Of a stretch of DNA of 64,000 bases, positions 38,248 through 50,653 are shown in pieces. Source of the stretch: Hyperoodon ampullatus (taxonomy: Eukaryota; Chordata; Mammalia; Artiodactyla; Ziphiidae); NCBI GenBank assembly GCA_949752795.1, contig CATKHW010000366.1:186001-250000 (forward strand), in the 5' to 3' direction. The position numbers were made by a program, and so were the translations under genes. How positions within the stretch are numbered: position 1 is the first letter of the stretch; each line of letters opens with the position of its first letter. The notes under the pieces were generated by a model. That model was not told where the DNA came from and searched no databases. It saw nothing but the letters and a program-made list of their open reading frames with translations.

Positions 38248-39986
38248 GGTGGGTGGCTGAGACTTTGGTTAATTCTTCTTCCTGCTGGGAAGTTAGAGTG
38301 ATATGTGCCCGTCCAAATGCCTAACAGCTACTCTCTCATTGGTTCTCCCTCTTCCCTTTCATCCTCTGCCAAATTGGAAACCTGTGCGAACCAGGAGGTT
38401 AAAGGGGCTGTCTCTCCAAGTTGGGAGGTTGATATTAAAGCAGATGGAAAGTCAAACCGGAGCACCAGGAGAGGGACTATTCGTTGAGTTTTAGAAACCT
38501 TTCGTATTCACAGTGTGTCCGTTCTCTAGGTTTCCCGTACATGTTATAACTGTAGTAATATTCCCTTCAACCTGGAGAGTTGGGAACCATGGAATGGGTG
38601 CCATGCATTACTGCTTTAAACGGTCTGCATTTGCTCACCAAATCGCACCAATCCTCTCAGTCCCAAGTCTCCAGCCTTATGCCACATCCAGCTGTCGTTG
38701 TAGATAGGGTCATTCCAGGTTTCATCAGAGACCCTGAAGGAATTGTAAAGAATTTCCCAGTTTTTTTGTTTTGTTTTTGAAATTCCTTTTTATAGTGGGT
38801 TTGAGCTGATTCTCGCTGCCATGTTTATGCCAGTCTAGACACACTTGATTCCCTTACGGAGACATATCAATCCATAGGTTTTAAGATTCTTACTAGTCAG
38901 ATATATTCCTCTGCGGGAAATATGGGGTTTTGATTCCCTTTCACTGAGGAAGGTGTAGGTTTTGTCTATTCCATAGTTGGTTTTTGGAACGGTACCTGTG
39001 CTTATATCAAACTCTGGTTTTATGCATCACCCCACCTCTCCTTCCCCCTTAAGCAGGCATAAGAGTGTTTTCTAAATGTGAGACACTGTTCTCTTTCCTA
39101 ACTCAGTTCAAGTGTAGCCATGTTTACAGGATCTTCATAAGTGATATCTTATGATAAGTTTCTTTTTCTCAGTGACTTATTTCACTTAGAATCATCGTAC
39201 CTGAATCTACCCATTTTGCTGCTACTGGTCTTATGACATTGATTTCATGGCTGAGGGATATTCCATCGTACGTAAGTACCACAATTTTTTGAACCATTTT
39301 TATATTTCCTGGGATATTTAAGGTGTACCCAAGTTGAGGTCCTTGTAAGCAGTGCAGCCCTAAATTTTGGGGTGGCTCTGTCTTATTGATTTTCAGTTTT
39401 TCCAAGGTATATTCCCTAGACTGGAAGTGCCCTTGGCTCTGTAGCTCTGTTCTTTACTTGTTTTAGGGAACACAATGCACTCCTCCAGAGAGGCAGTTGG
39501 CAAATTACATCCCGCACATCAGCATAACAAGGTTCCCTGTTCTCCAGGGCCTGTCTTGCCTTTCTGGTTTTTACACATTTTGTGGATGTCCCTTTTGACC
39601 GGTGGGAAGTGATACTTCTTTGTAGTGCAGATTTGCATTGCCCGCTTGCTTGCTTGGCCAAAAAGGGCGTATGCGTTTTCTCCTGAATATATTCAGGAGA
39701 AAACGCATACGCCCTTTTTGGCCAAGTGCATCATTGTCGAAGTTGTGCCCCTCTTCCTGTGCTTTAAAGGTGATTCCAACGTACCTCTTGAAATCTGTTT
39801 CCTGCTATTCTGCCTCGCTTTCAAGTCCGCCTGGTTGCCTTCCCTCAACAGATTTTTGGACGATAGTTGTCCTTTATTACTCGGCCAGTTTGTGAATTGC
39901 TGTGCCCCTGAGCTCCATTTTTCAACTCGTTTTTGGTGAGCTGACCGCAAGTCCAAAATTTTGGTTCAGGACCTATACTGGTTCCC
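38248..39986 (+). repeat. Satellite monomer M23 (type 9, block copy 2)
   Basis: Length 1,739 bp. Type-9 marks throughout, including 'gcattactgcttt' and 'ggttttgtctattcc'. Palindrome 39653-39726 is perfect as far as I can read. Confidence 0.95.
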
Positions 39987-41725
39987 GGTGGGTGGCTGAG
40001 ACTTTGGTTAATTCTTCTTCCTGCCGGGAAGTTAGAGTGATATGTGCCCGTCCAAATGCCTAACAGCTACTCTCTCATTGGTTCTCCCTCTTCCCTTTCA
40101 TCCTCTGCCAAATTGGAAACCTGTGCGAACCAGGAGGTTAAAGGGGCTGTCTCTCCAAGTTGGGAGATTGATAGTAAAGCAGATGGAAAGTCAAACCGGA
40201 GCACCAGGAGAGGGACTATTCGTTGAGTTTTAGAAACCTTTCGTATTCACAGTGTGTCCGTTCTCTAGGTTACCCGTACATGTTATAACTGTAGTAATAT
40301 TCCCTTCAACCTGGAGAGTTGGGAACCATGGAATGGGTGCCATGCATTGTTGCTTTAAAGGGTCTGCATTTGCTCACCAAATCGCACCAATCCTCTCAGT
40401 CCCAAGTGTCCAGCCTTATGCCACATCCAGCTGTCGTTGTAGATAGGGTCATTCCAGGTTTCATCAGAGACCCTGAAGGAATTGTAAAGAATTTCCCAGT
40501 TTTTTTGTTTTGTTTTTGAAATTCCTTTTTATAGTGGGTTTGAGCTGATTCTCGCTGCCATGTTTATGCCAGTCTAGACACACTTGATTCCCTTACGGAG
40601 ACATATCAATCCATAGGTTTTAAGATTCTTACTAGTCAGATATATTCCTCTGCGGGAAATATGGGGTTTTGATTCCCTTTCACTGAGGAAGGTGTAGGTC
40701 TTGTCTATTCCATAGTTGGTTTTTGGAACGGTACCTGTGCTTATATCAAACTCTGGTTTTATGCATCACCCCACCTCTCCTTCCCCCTTAAGCAGGCATA
40801 AGAGTGTTTTCTAAATGTGAGACATTGTTCTCTTTCCTAACCCAGTTCAAGTGTAGCCATGTTTACAGGATCTTCATAAGTGATATCTTATGATAAGTTT
40901 CTTTTTCTGTGTGACTTATTTCACTTAGAATCATCGTACCTGAATCCACCCATTTTGCTGCTACTGGTCTTATGACATTGATTTCATGGCTGAGGGATAT
41001 TCCATCGTACGTAAGTACCACAATTTTTTGAACCATTTTTATATTTCCTGGGATATTTAAGGTGTACCCAAGTTGAGGTCCTTGTAAGCAGTGCAGCCCT
41101 AAATTTTGGGGTGGCTCTGTCTTATTGATTTTCAGTTTTCCCAAGGAATATTCCCTAGACTGGAAGTGCCCTTGGCTCTGTAGCTCTGTTCTTTACTTGT
41201 TTTAGGGAACACAATGCACTCCTCCAGAGAGGCAGTTGGCAATTTACATCCCGCCCATCAGCATAACAAGGCTCCCTGTTCACCAGGGCCTGTCTTTCCT
41301 TTCTGGTTTTTACACATTTTGTGGATGTCCCTTTTGACCGGTGGGAAGTGATACTTCTTTGTAGTGCAGATTTGCATTGCCCGCTTGCTTGCTTGGCCAA
41401 AAAGGGCGTATGCGTTTTCTCCTGAATATATTCAGGAGAAAACGCATACGCCCTTTTTGGCAAAGTGCATCATTGTCGAAGTTGTGCCCCTCTTCCTGTG
41501 CTTTAAAGGCGATTCCAACGTACCTCTTGTAATCTCGTTCCTGCTATTCTGCCTCGCTTTCAAGTCCGCCTCGTTGCCTTCCCTCAACAGACTTTTGGAC
41601 GATAGTTGTCCTTTATTACTCGGCCAGTTTGTGAATTGCTGTGCCCCTGAGCTCCATTTTTCAACTCGTTTTTGGTGAGCTGACAGCAAGTCCAACATTT
41701 TGGTTCAGGACCTATGCTGGTTCCA
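39987..41725 (+). repeat. Satellite monomer M24 (type 10/7 hybrid)
   Basis: Length 1,739 bp. Same mosaic as M21, with the switch between 40688 and 40824, exactly 5,217 bp from the first join. Palindrome 41392-41465. Confidence 0.94.
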
Positions 41726-43399
41726 GGTGGGTGGCTGAGACTTTGGTTAATTCTTCTTCCTGCCAGGAAATTACAGTGATATGTGTCCGTCCAAATGCCT
41801 AACAGCTACTCTCTCATTGGTTCTCCCTCTTCCCTTTCATCCTCTGCCAAATTCGCAACCTGTGCGAACCAGGAGGTTAAAGGGGCTGTCTCTACAAGTC
41901 GGGAGGTTGATAGTAAAGCAGATGGAAAGTCAAACCGGAGCACCAGGAGAGGGACTATTCGTTGAGTTTTAGAAACCTTTCGTATTCACAGTGTGTCCGT
42001 TCTCTAGGTTTCCCGTACATGTTATAGCTGTAGTAATATTCCCTTCAACCTGGAGAGTTGGGACCCATGGAATGGGTGCCAGGCATTTGTGCTTTAATGG
42101 GTCTGCATTTGCTCACCCAATCTCACCAATCGACTCAGTCCCAAGTGTCTCTCCTTATGCCACATCCAGCTGTCATTGTAGATAGGGTCATTCCAGGTTT
42201 CATCAGAGACCCTGAAGGAATTGTAAAGAATTTCCCAGTTTTTTTGTTTTGTTTTTGAAATTCCTTTTTATAGTGGGTTTGAGCTGATTCTCGCTGCCAT
42301 GTTTATGCCAGTGTAGACACACTTGATTCCCTTACGGAGACATATCATTACATAGGTTTTAAGATTCTTACTAGTCAGATATATTCCACTGCGGGAAATA
42401 TGGGGTTTTGAGTCCCTTTCACTGAGGAAGGTGTAGGTCTTGTCTATTCCATAGTTGGTTTTTGGAACGGTACCTGTGCTTATATCAAACTCTGGTTTTA
42501 TGCATCACCCCACCTCTCCTTCCCCCTTAAGCAGGCATAAGAGGGTTTTCTAAATGTGAGACACTGTTCTCTTTCCTAACTCAGTTCAAGTGTAGCCATG
42601 TTTACAGGATCTTCATAAGTGATATCTTATGATAAGTTTCTTTTTCTGTGTGACTTATTTCACTTAGAATCATCGTACCTGAATCCACCCATTTTGCTGC
42701 TACTGGTCTTATGACATTGATTTCATGGCTGAGGGATATTCCATCGTACGTAAGTACCACAATTTTTTGAACCATTTTTATATTTCCTGGGATATTTAAG
42801 GTGTACCCAAGTTGAGGTCCTTGTAAGCAGTGCAGCCCTAAATTTTGGGGTGGCTCTATCTTATTGATTATCAGTTTTTCCAAGGTATATTCCCTAGACT
42901 GGAAGTGCCCTTGGCTCTGTAGCTCTGTTCTTTACTTGTTTTAGGGAACACAATGCACTCCTCCAGAGAGGCAGTTGGCAATTTACATCCCGCCCATCAG
43001 CATAACAAGGCTCCCTGTTCTCCAGGGCCTGTCTTGCCTTTCTGGTTTTTACACATTTTGTGGATGTCCCTTTTGACCGGTGGGAAGTGATACTTCTTTG
43101 TAGTGCAGATTTGCATTGCCCGCTTGCTTGCTAGGCCAAAAAGGGCGTATGCGTTTTCTCCTGAATATATTCAGGAGAAAACGCATACGCCCTTTTTGGC
43201 CAAGTGCATCATTGTCGAAGGTGGGCCCCTCTTCCTGTGCTTTAAAGGCAATTCCAACGTACCTCTTGAAATCTGTTTCCTGCTATTCTGCCTCGCTTTC
43301 AAGTCCGCCTCGTTGCCTTCCCTCAACAGATTTTTGGACGATAGTTGTCCTTTATTACTCAGCCAGTTTGTGAATTGCTGTGCCCCTGAGCTCCATTTT

Positions 43400-43406
43400 T
43401 CAACTC

Positions 43407-43412
<6 letters not shown>
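43400..43412. repeat. Target-site duplication of SINE-1, left copy
   Basis: 'tcaactcgttttt' is repeated at 43637-43649 on the other side of the element. Uninterrupted monomers have it once at this unit position. The left copy merges with the T run, so its inner end is uncertain by a few bases. Confidence 0.85.
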
Positions 43413-43440
<28 letters not shown>

Positions 43441-43636
43441 TTTTGCGGTATGCAGGCCTCTCACTGCTGTGGCCTCTCCCGTCGCGGAGCACAGGCTCCG
43501 GATGCGCAGGGTCAGTGGCCATGGCTTACGGACCCAACCGCTCCGCGGCATGTGGGATCTTCCCGGACCGGGGCACGAACCCGCATCCCCTGCATCGGCA
43601 GGCAGACTCTCAACCACTGTGCCACCAGGGAAGCCC
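43413..43636 (-). mobile_element. tRNA-derived CHR-type SINE (SINE-1)
   Basis: Minus-strand insertion; its A-tail appears as the T run at its left end. Reading its sense strand from the right gives the 'ctccctggtggc'-like 5' end, a Pol III A box ('tggcacagtgg', complement of 43614-43624), a B box ('ggttcgtgccc', complement of 43571-43581), and then the GC-rich CHR body. Flanking direct repeats 'tcaactcgttttt' (43400-43412 and 43637-43649) show target-primed insertion. It is absent from the matching sites in M8, M19 and M22. This family is known from cetaceans, hippos and ruminants; the exact subfamily needs a library match. Confidence 0.93.
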
Positions 43637-43649
43637 TCAACTCGTTTTT
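43637..43649. repeat. Target-site duplication of SINE-1, right copy
   Basis: Second copy of 'tcaactcgttttt'; the satellite unit resumes directly after it with 'ggtgagctgacc'. Confidence 0.85.
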
Positions 43650-43701
43650 GGTGAGCTGACCGCAAGTCCAAAATTTTGGTTCAGGACCTATACTGGTTCC
43701 C

Positions 43702-45440
43702 GGTGGGTGGCTGAGACTTTGGTTAATTCTTCTTCCTGCTGGGAAGTTAGAGTGATATGTGCCCGTCCAAATGCCTAACAGCTACTCTCTCATTGGTTCT
43801 CCCTCTTCCCTTTCATCCTCTGCCAAATTGGAAACCTGTGCGAACCAGGAGGTTAAAGGGGCTGTCTCTCCAAGTTGGGAGGTTGATATTAAAGCAGATG
43901 GAAAGTCAAACCGGAGCACCAGGAGAGGGACTATTCGTTGAGTTTTAGAAACCTTTCGTATTCACAGTGTGTCCGTTCTCTAGGTTTCCCGTACATGTTA
44001 TAACTGTAGTAATATTCCCTTCAACCTGGAGAGTTGGGAACCATGGAATGGGTGCCATGCATTATTGCTTTAAACGGTCTGCATTTGCTCACCAAATCGC
44101 ACCAATCCTCTCAGTCCCAAGTCTCCAGCCTTATGCCACATCCAGCTGTCGTTGTAGATAGGGTCATTCCAGGTTTCATCAGAGACCCTGAAGGAATTGT
44201 AAAGAATTTCCCAGTTTTTTTGTTTTGTTTTTGAAATTCCTTTTTATAGTGGGTTTGAGCTGATTCTCGCTGCCATGTTTATGCCAGTCTAGACACACTT
44301 GATTCCCTTACGGAGACATATCAATCCATAGGTTTTAAGATTCTTACTAGTCAGATATATTCCTCTGCGGGAAATATGGGGTTTTGATTCCCTTTCACTG
44401 AGGAAGGTGTAGGTCTTGTCTATTCCATAGTTGGTTTTTGGAACGGTACCTGTGCTTATATCAAACTCTGGTTTTATGCATCACCCCACCTCTCCTTCCC
44501 CCTTAAGCAGGCATAAGAGTGTTTTCTAAATGTGAGACACTGTTCTCTTTCCTAACTCAGTTCAAGTGTAGCCATGTTTACAGGATCTTCATAAGTGATA
44601 TCTTATGATAAGTTTCTTTTTCTCAGTGACTTATTTCACTTAGAATAATCGTACCTGAATCTACCCATTTTGCTGCTACTGGTCTTATGACATTGATTTC
44701 ATGGCTGAGGGATATTCCATCGTACGTAAGTACCACAATTTTTTGAACCATTTTTATATTTCCTGGGATATTTAAGGTGTACCCAAGTTGAGGTCCTTGT
44801 AAGCAGTGCAGCCCTAAATTTTGGGGTGGCTCTGTCTTATTGATATTCAGTTTTTCCAAGGTATATTCCCTAGACTGGAAGTGCCCTTGGCTCTGTAGCT
44901 CTGTTCTTTACTTGTTTTAGGGAACACAATGCACTCCTCCAGAGAGGCAGTTGGCAAATTACATCCCGCACATCAGCATAACAAGGTTCCCTGTTCTCCA
45001 GGGCCTGTCTTGCCTTTCTGGTTTTTACACATTTTGTGGATGTCCCTTTTGACCGGTGGGAAGTGATACTTCTTTGTAGTGCAGATTTGCATTGCCCGCT
45101 TGCTTGCTTGGCCAAAAAGGGCGTATGCGTTTTCTCCTGAATATATTCAGGAGAAAACGCATACGCCCTTTTTGGCCAAGTGCATCATTGTCGAAGTTGT
45201 GCCCCTCTTCCTGTGCTTTAAAGGTGATTCCAACGTACCTCTTGAAATCTGTTTCCTGCTATTCTGCCTCACTTTCAAGTCCGCCTGGTTGCCTTCCCTC
45301 AACAGATTTTTGGACGATAGTTGTCCTTTATTACTCGGCCAGTTTGTGAATTGCTGTGCCCCTGAGCTCCATTTTTCAACTCGTTTTTGGTGAGCTGACC
45401 GCAAGTCCAAAATTTTGGTTCAGGACCTATACTGGTTCCC
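43702..45440 (+). repeat. Satellite monomer M26 (type 9, block copy 3)
   Basis: Length 1,739 bp. Type-9 overall, but lacks two marks found in M9, M20 and M23 ('gcattactgc', 'ggttttgtc') while sharing 'agaataatcg' with M9 alone. This patchwork suggests conversion or retained ancestry. Palindrome 45107-45180. Confidence 0.94.
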
Positions 45441-47178
45441 GGTGGGTGGCTGAGACTTTGGTTAATTCTTCTTCCTGCCGGGAAGTTAGAGTGATATGTG
45501 CCCGTCCAAATGCCTAACAGCTACTCTCTCATTGGTTCTCCCTCTTCCCTTTCATCCTCTGCCAAATTGGAAACCTGTGCGAACCAGGAGGTTAAAGGGG
45601 CTGTCTCTCCAAGTTGGGAGATTGATAGTAAAGCAGATGGAAAGTCAAACCGGAGCACCAGGAGAGGGACTATTCGTTGAGTTTTAGAAACCTTTCGTAT
45701 TCACAGTGTGTCCGTTCTCTAGGTTACCCGTACATGTTATAACTGTAGTAATATTCCCTTCAACCTGGAGAGTTGGGAACCATGGAATGGGTGCCATGCA
45801 TTGTTGCTTTAAAGGGTCTGCATTTGCTCACCAAATCGCACCAATCCTGTCAGTCCCAAGTGTCCAGCCTTATGCCACATCCAGCTGTCGTTGTAGATAG
45901 GGTCATTCCAGGTTTCATCAGAGACCCTGAAGGAATTGTAAAGAATTTCCCAGTTTTTTTGTTTTGTTTTTGAAATTCCTTTTTATAGTGGGTTTGAGCT
46001 GATTCTCGCTGCCATGTTTATGCCAGTCTAGACACACTTGATTCCCTTACGGAGACATATCAATCCATAGGTTTTAAGATTCTTACTAGTCAGATATATT
46101 ACTCTGCGGGAAATATGGGGTTTTGTGTCCCTTTCACTGAGGAAGGTGTAGGTCTTGTCTATTCCATAGTTGGTTTTTGGAACGGTACCTGTGCTTATAT
46201 CAAACTCTGGTTTTATGCATCACCCCACCTCTCCTTCCCCCTTAAGCAGGCATAAGAGTGTTTTCTAAATGTGAGACACTGTTCTCTTTCCTAACTCAGT
46301 TCAAGTGTAGCCATGTTTACAGGATCTTCATAAGTGATATCTTATGATAAGTTTCTTTTTCTCTGTGACTTATTTCACTTAGAATCATCGTACCTGAATC
46401 TACCCATTTTGCTGCTACTGGTCTTATGACATTGATTTCATGGCTGAGGGATATTCCATCGTACGTAAGTACCACAATTTTTTGAACCATTTTTATATTT
46501 CCTGGGATATTTAAGGTGTACCCAAGTTGAGGTCCTTGTAAGCAGTGCAGCCCTAAATTTTGGGGTGGCTCTGTCTTATTGATTTTCAGTTTTCCCAAGG
46601 AATATTCCCTAGACTGGAAGTGCCCTTGGCTCTGTAGCTCTGTTCTTTACTTGTTTTAGGGAACACATGCACTCCTCCAGAGAGGCAGTTGGCAATTTAC
46701 ATCCCGCCCATCAGCATAACAAGGCTCCCTGTTCTCCAGGGCCTGTCTTGCCTTTCTGGTTTTTACACATTTTGTGGATGTCCCTTTTGACCGGTGGGAA
46801 GTGATACTCCTTTGTAGTGCAGATTTGCATTGCCCGCTTGCTTGCTTGGCCAAAAAGGACGTATGCGTTTTCTCCTGAATATATTCAGCAGAAAACGCAT
46901 ATGCCCTTTTTGGCCAAGTGCATCATTGCCGAAGTTGTGCCCCTCTTCCTGTGCTTTAAAAGCAATTCCAACGTACCTCTTGAAATCTGTTTCCTGCTAT
47001 ACTGCCTCGCTTTCAAGTCCACCTCGTTGCCTTCCCTCAACAGGTTTTTGGATGATAGTTGTCCTTTATTACTCGGCCAGTTTGTGAATTGCTGTGCCCC
47101 TGAGCTCCATTTTTCAACTCGTTTTTGGTGAGCTGACCGCAAGTCCAAAATTTTGGTTCAGGACCTATACTGGTTCCC
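45441..47178 (+). repeat. Satellite monomer M27 (type 10)
   Basis: Length 1,738 bp. Matches M10 in full, including the deletion in 'ggaacacatgcac', except for a small patch near 46100-46130 ('ttactctgcgg', 'ttttgtgtccc'). The 'gtgtccc' variant is the type 6/11 form. Palindrome 46845-46918. Confidence 0.94.
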
Positions 47179-48915
47179 GGGGGTGGCTGAGACTTTGGTT
47201 AATTCTTCTTCCTGCCGGGAAATTACAATGATATGTGCCCGTCCAAATGCCTAACAGCTACTCTCTCATTGGTTCTCCCTCTTCCCTTTCATCCTCTGCC
47301 AAATTGGAAACCTGTGCGAACAAGGAGGTTAAAGGGGCTGTCTCTCCATGTTGGGAGGTTGATAGTAAAGCAGATGGAAAGTCAAACCGGAGCACCAGGA
47401 GAGGGACTATTCGTTGAGTTTTAGAAACCTTTCGTATTCACAGTGTGTCCGTTCTCTAGGTTTCCGGTACATGTTATAACTGTAGTAATATTCCCTTCAA
47501 CCTGGAGAGTTGGGACCCATGGAATGGGTGCCATGCATTATTGCTTTAAAGGGTCTGCATTTGCTCACCCAATCTCACCAATCCTCTCAGTCCCAAGTTT
47601 CCAGCCTTATTCCACATCCAGCTGTCGTTGTAAATAGGGTCATTCCAGGTTTCATCATAGACCCTGAAGGAATTGTAAAGAATTTCCCAGTTTTTTGTTT
47701 TGTTTTTGAAATTCCTTTTTATAGTGGGTTTGAGCTGATTCTCGCTGCCATGTTTATGCCAGTCTAGACACACTTGATTCCCTTACGGAGACATATCAAT
47801 CCATAGGTTTTAAGATTCTTACTAGTCAGATATATTCCTCTGCGGGAAATATGGGGTTTTGTGTCCCTTTCACTGAGGAAGGTGTAGGTCTTGTCTATTC
47901 CATAGTTGGTTTTTGGAACGGTACCTGTGCTTATATCAAACTCTGGTTTTATGCATCACCCCACCTCTCCTTCCCCCTTAAGCAGGCATAAGAGTGTTTT
48001 CTAAATGTGACACACTGTTCTCTTTCCTAACTCAGTTCAAGTGTAGCCATGTTTACAGGATCTTCATAAGTGATATCTTATGATAAGTTTCTTTTTCTGT
48101 GTGACTTATTTCACTTAGAATCATCGTACCTGAATCTACCCATTTTGCTGCTACTGGTCTTATGACATTGATTTCATGGCTGAGGTATATTCCATCATAC
48201 GAAAGTACCACAATTTTTTGAACCATTTTTATATTTCCTGGGATATTTAAGGTGTACCCAAGTTGAGGTCCTTGTAAGCAGTGCAGCCCTAAATTTTGGG
48301 GTGTCTCTGTCTTATTGATTTTCAGTTTTCCCAAGGTATATTCCCTAGACTGGAAGTGCCCTTGGCTCTGTAGCTCTGTTCTTTACTTGTTTTAGGGAAC
48401 ACAATGCACTCCTCCAGAGAGGCAGTTGGCCATTTACATCCCGCCCATCAGCATAACAAGGCACCCTGTTCTCCAGGGCCTGTCTTGCCTTTCTGGTTTT
48501 TACACATTTTGTGGATGGCCCTTTTGACCAGTGGGAAGTGATACTTCTTTGTAGTGCAGATTTGCATTGCCCGCTTGCTTGCTTTGCCAAAAAGGGCGTA
48601 TGCGTTATCTCCTGAATATATTCAGGAGAAAACACATACGCCCTTTTTGGCCAAGTGCATCATTTTCGAAGTTGGGCCCCTCTTCCTGTGCTTTAAATGC
48701 GATTCCAACGTACCTCTTGAAATCTGTTTCCTGCTATTCTGCCTCGCTTTCAAGTCCGCCTCGTTGCCTTCCCTCAACAGATTTTTGGACGATAGTTGTC
48801 CTTTATTACTCGGCCAGTTTGTGAATTGCTGTGCCCCTGAGCTCCATTTTTCAACTCGTTTTTGGTGAGCTGACCGCAAGTCCAAAATTTTGCTTCAGGA
48901 CCTATACTGGTTCCC
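47179..48915 (+). repeat. Satellite monomer M28 (type 11)
   Basis: Length 1,737 bp. Matches M11, including 'ctctccatgttggg', 'catacgaaagtacc' and 'atcattttcgaag'. It has 'gggacccatgg' where M11 has 'gggaaccatgg'. Palindrome 48582-48655. Confidence 0.95.
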
Positions 48916-50653
48916 GGTGGGTGGCTGAGACTTTGCTTAATTCTTCTTCCTGTCGGGAAGTTAGAGTGATATGTGCCCGTCCAAATGCCTAACAGCTACT
49001 CTCTCATTGGTTCTCCCTCTTCCCTTTCATCCTCTGCCAAATTGGAAACATGTTCGAACCAGGAAATTAAAGGGGCTGTCTCTCCAAGTTGGGAGGTTGA
49101 TAGTAAAGCAGATGGAAAGTCAAACCGGAGCACCAGGAGATGGACTATTCGTTGAGTTTTAGAAACCTTTCGTATTCACAGTGTGTCCGTTCTCTAGGAT
49201 TCCGGTACATGTTATAACTGTAGTAATATTCCCTTCAACCTGGAGAGTTGGGCCCCATGGAATGGGTGCCATGCATTATTGCTTTAAAGGGTCTGCATTT
49301 GCTCACGCAATCTCACCAATCCTCTCAGTCCCAAGTGTCCAGCCTTATGCCACATCCAGCTGTCGTTGTAAATAGGGTCATTCCAGGTTTCATCAGAGAC
49401 ACTGAAGGAATTGTAAAGAATTTCAGAGGTTTTTTGTTTTGTTTTTGAAATTCCTTTTTATAGTGGGTTTGAGCTGATTCTCGCTGCCATGTTTATGCCA
49501 GTCTAGACACACTTGATTCCCTACGGAGACATATCAATCCATAGGTTTTAAGATTCTTACTAGTCAGATATATTCCTCTGCGGGAAATATGGGGTTTTGA
49601 GTCCCTTTCACTGATGAAGGTGTAGGTCTTGTCTATTCCATAGTTGGTTTTTGGAACGGTACCTGTGCTTATATCAAACTCTGGTTTTATGCATCACCCC
49701 ACCTCTCCTTCCCCCTTAAGCAGGCATAAGAGTGTTTTCTAAATGTGAGACACTGTTCTCTTTCCTAACTCAGTTCAAGTGTAGCCATGTTTACAGGATC
49801 TTCATAAGTGATATCTTATGATAAGTTTATTTTTCTGTGTGACTTATTTCACTTAGAATCATCGTACCTGAATCAACCCATTTTGCTGCTACTGGTCTTA
49901 TGACATTGATTTCATGGCTGAGGGATATTCGATCGTACGTAAGTACCACAATTTTTTGAACCATTTTTATAATTCCTGGGATATTTAAGGTGTACCCAAG
50001 TTGAGGTCCTTGTAAGCAGTGCAGCCCTAAATTTTGGGGTGGCTCTGTCATATTGATTTTCAGTTTTCCCAAGGTATATTCCCTAGACTGGAAGTGCCCT
50101 TGGCTCTGTAGCTCTGTTCTTTACTTGTTTTAGGGAACACAATGCACTCCTCCAGAGAGGCAGTTGGCAATTTACATCCCGCCCATCAGCATAAAAAAGC
50201 TCCCTGTTCTCCAGGACCTGTCTTGCCTTTCTGGTTTTTACACATTTTGTGGATGTCCCTTTTGATCGGTGGGAAGTGATACTTCTTTGTAGTGCAGATT
50301 TGCATTGCCCGCTTGCTTGCTTGGCCTAAAAGGGCGTATGCATCTTCTCCTGAATATATTCAGGAGAAAACGCATACGCCCTTTTTGGCCAAGTGCATCA
50401 TTGTCGAAGTTGTGACCCTCTTCCTGTGCTTTAAAGGCGATTTCAACGTACCTCTTGAAATCTGTTTCCTGCTATTCTGCCTCGCTTTCAAGGCCGCCAC
50501 GATGCCTTCCCTCAACTGATTTTTGGACGATAGTTGTCCTTTATTACTCAGCCAGTTTGTGAATTGCTGTGCCCCTGAGCTCCATTTTTCAACTCGTTTT
50601 TGGTGAGCTGACCGCAAGTCCAAAATTTTGGTTCAGGACCTATGCTGGTTCCC
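48916..50653 (+). repeat. Satellite monomer M29 (type 12)
   Basis: Length 1,738 bp. Matches M12, including 'cataaaaaagctccc' and 'aaggccgccacgatgcc'. It is the last monomer with clear HOR identity. Palindrome 50320-50393. Confidence 0.95.

Larger units (their letters stand above)
41726..43701 (+). repeat. Satellite monomer M25 (type 8, block copy 3, SINE-interrupted)
   Basis: Length 1,976 bp, which is a 1,739-bp unit plus a 237-bp insertion of SINE and duplicated target. Type-8 marks throughout, with private 'aaattcgcaacc' and 'cgaaggtgggcc'. Palindrome 43131-43204. The apparent 183-codon plus-strand and 166-codon minus-strand frames here are chimeras of satellite and SINE, not genes. Confidence 0.95.
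30254..46141 (+). repeat. Triplicated 5,217-bp three-monomer block (nested HOR)
   Basis: Three copies lie in tandem: about 30254-35470, 35471-40687 and 40688-46141. The third is longer by the 237-bp SINE insertion. Copy-to-copy spacing is exactly 5,217 bp at matching landmarks. The two internal joins are identical: type-10 sequence changes to type-7 sequence between 35471 and 35607, and again between 40688 and 40824. Boundaries are therefore uncertain by about 137 bp. A tandem array with one shared junction points to unequal exchange inside an existing HOR. Confidence 0.9.
20863..50653 (+). repeat. Higher-order repeat copy B, rearranged (M13-M29)
   Basis: Order by type is 1, 2, 3/4 hybrid, 5, 6, 7, 8, 9, 10/7 hybrid, 8, 9, 10/7 hybrid, 8 (with SINE), 9, 10, 11, 12. 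Relative to copy A one monomer equivalent is missing (M15 fuses types 3 and 4) and six monomers are gained by repeating a 5,217-bp block. The left end, in M13, is itself a join between post-type-12 sequence and type 1. Alternatively part of the pattern could be an assembly error in near-identical repeats. Confidence 0.88.

Noticed and set aside
43103..43671. Longest open frames in the window (183 codons plus, 166 codons minus)
   Set aside because: They are created by reading from satellite through the SINE A-tail (poly-Phe or poly-Lys) into the SINE body and out again.
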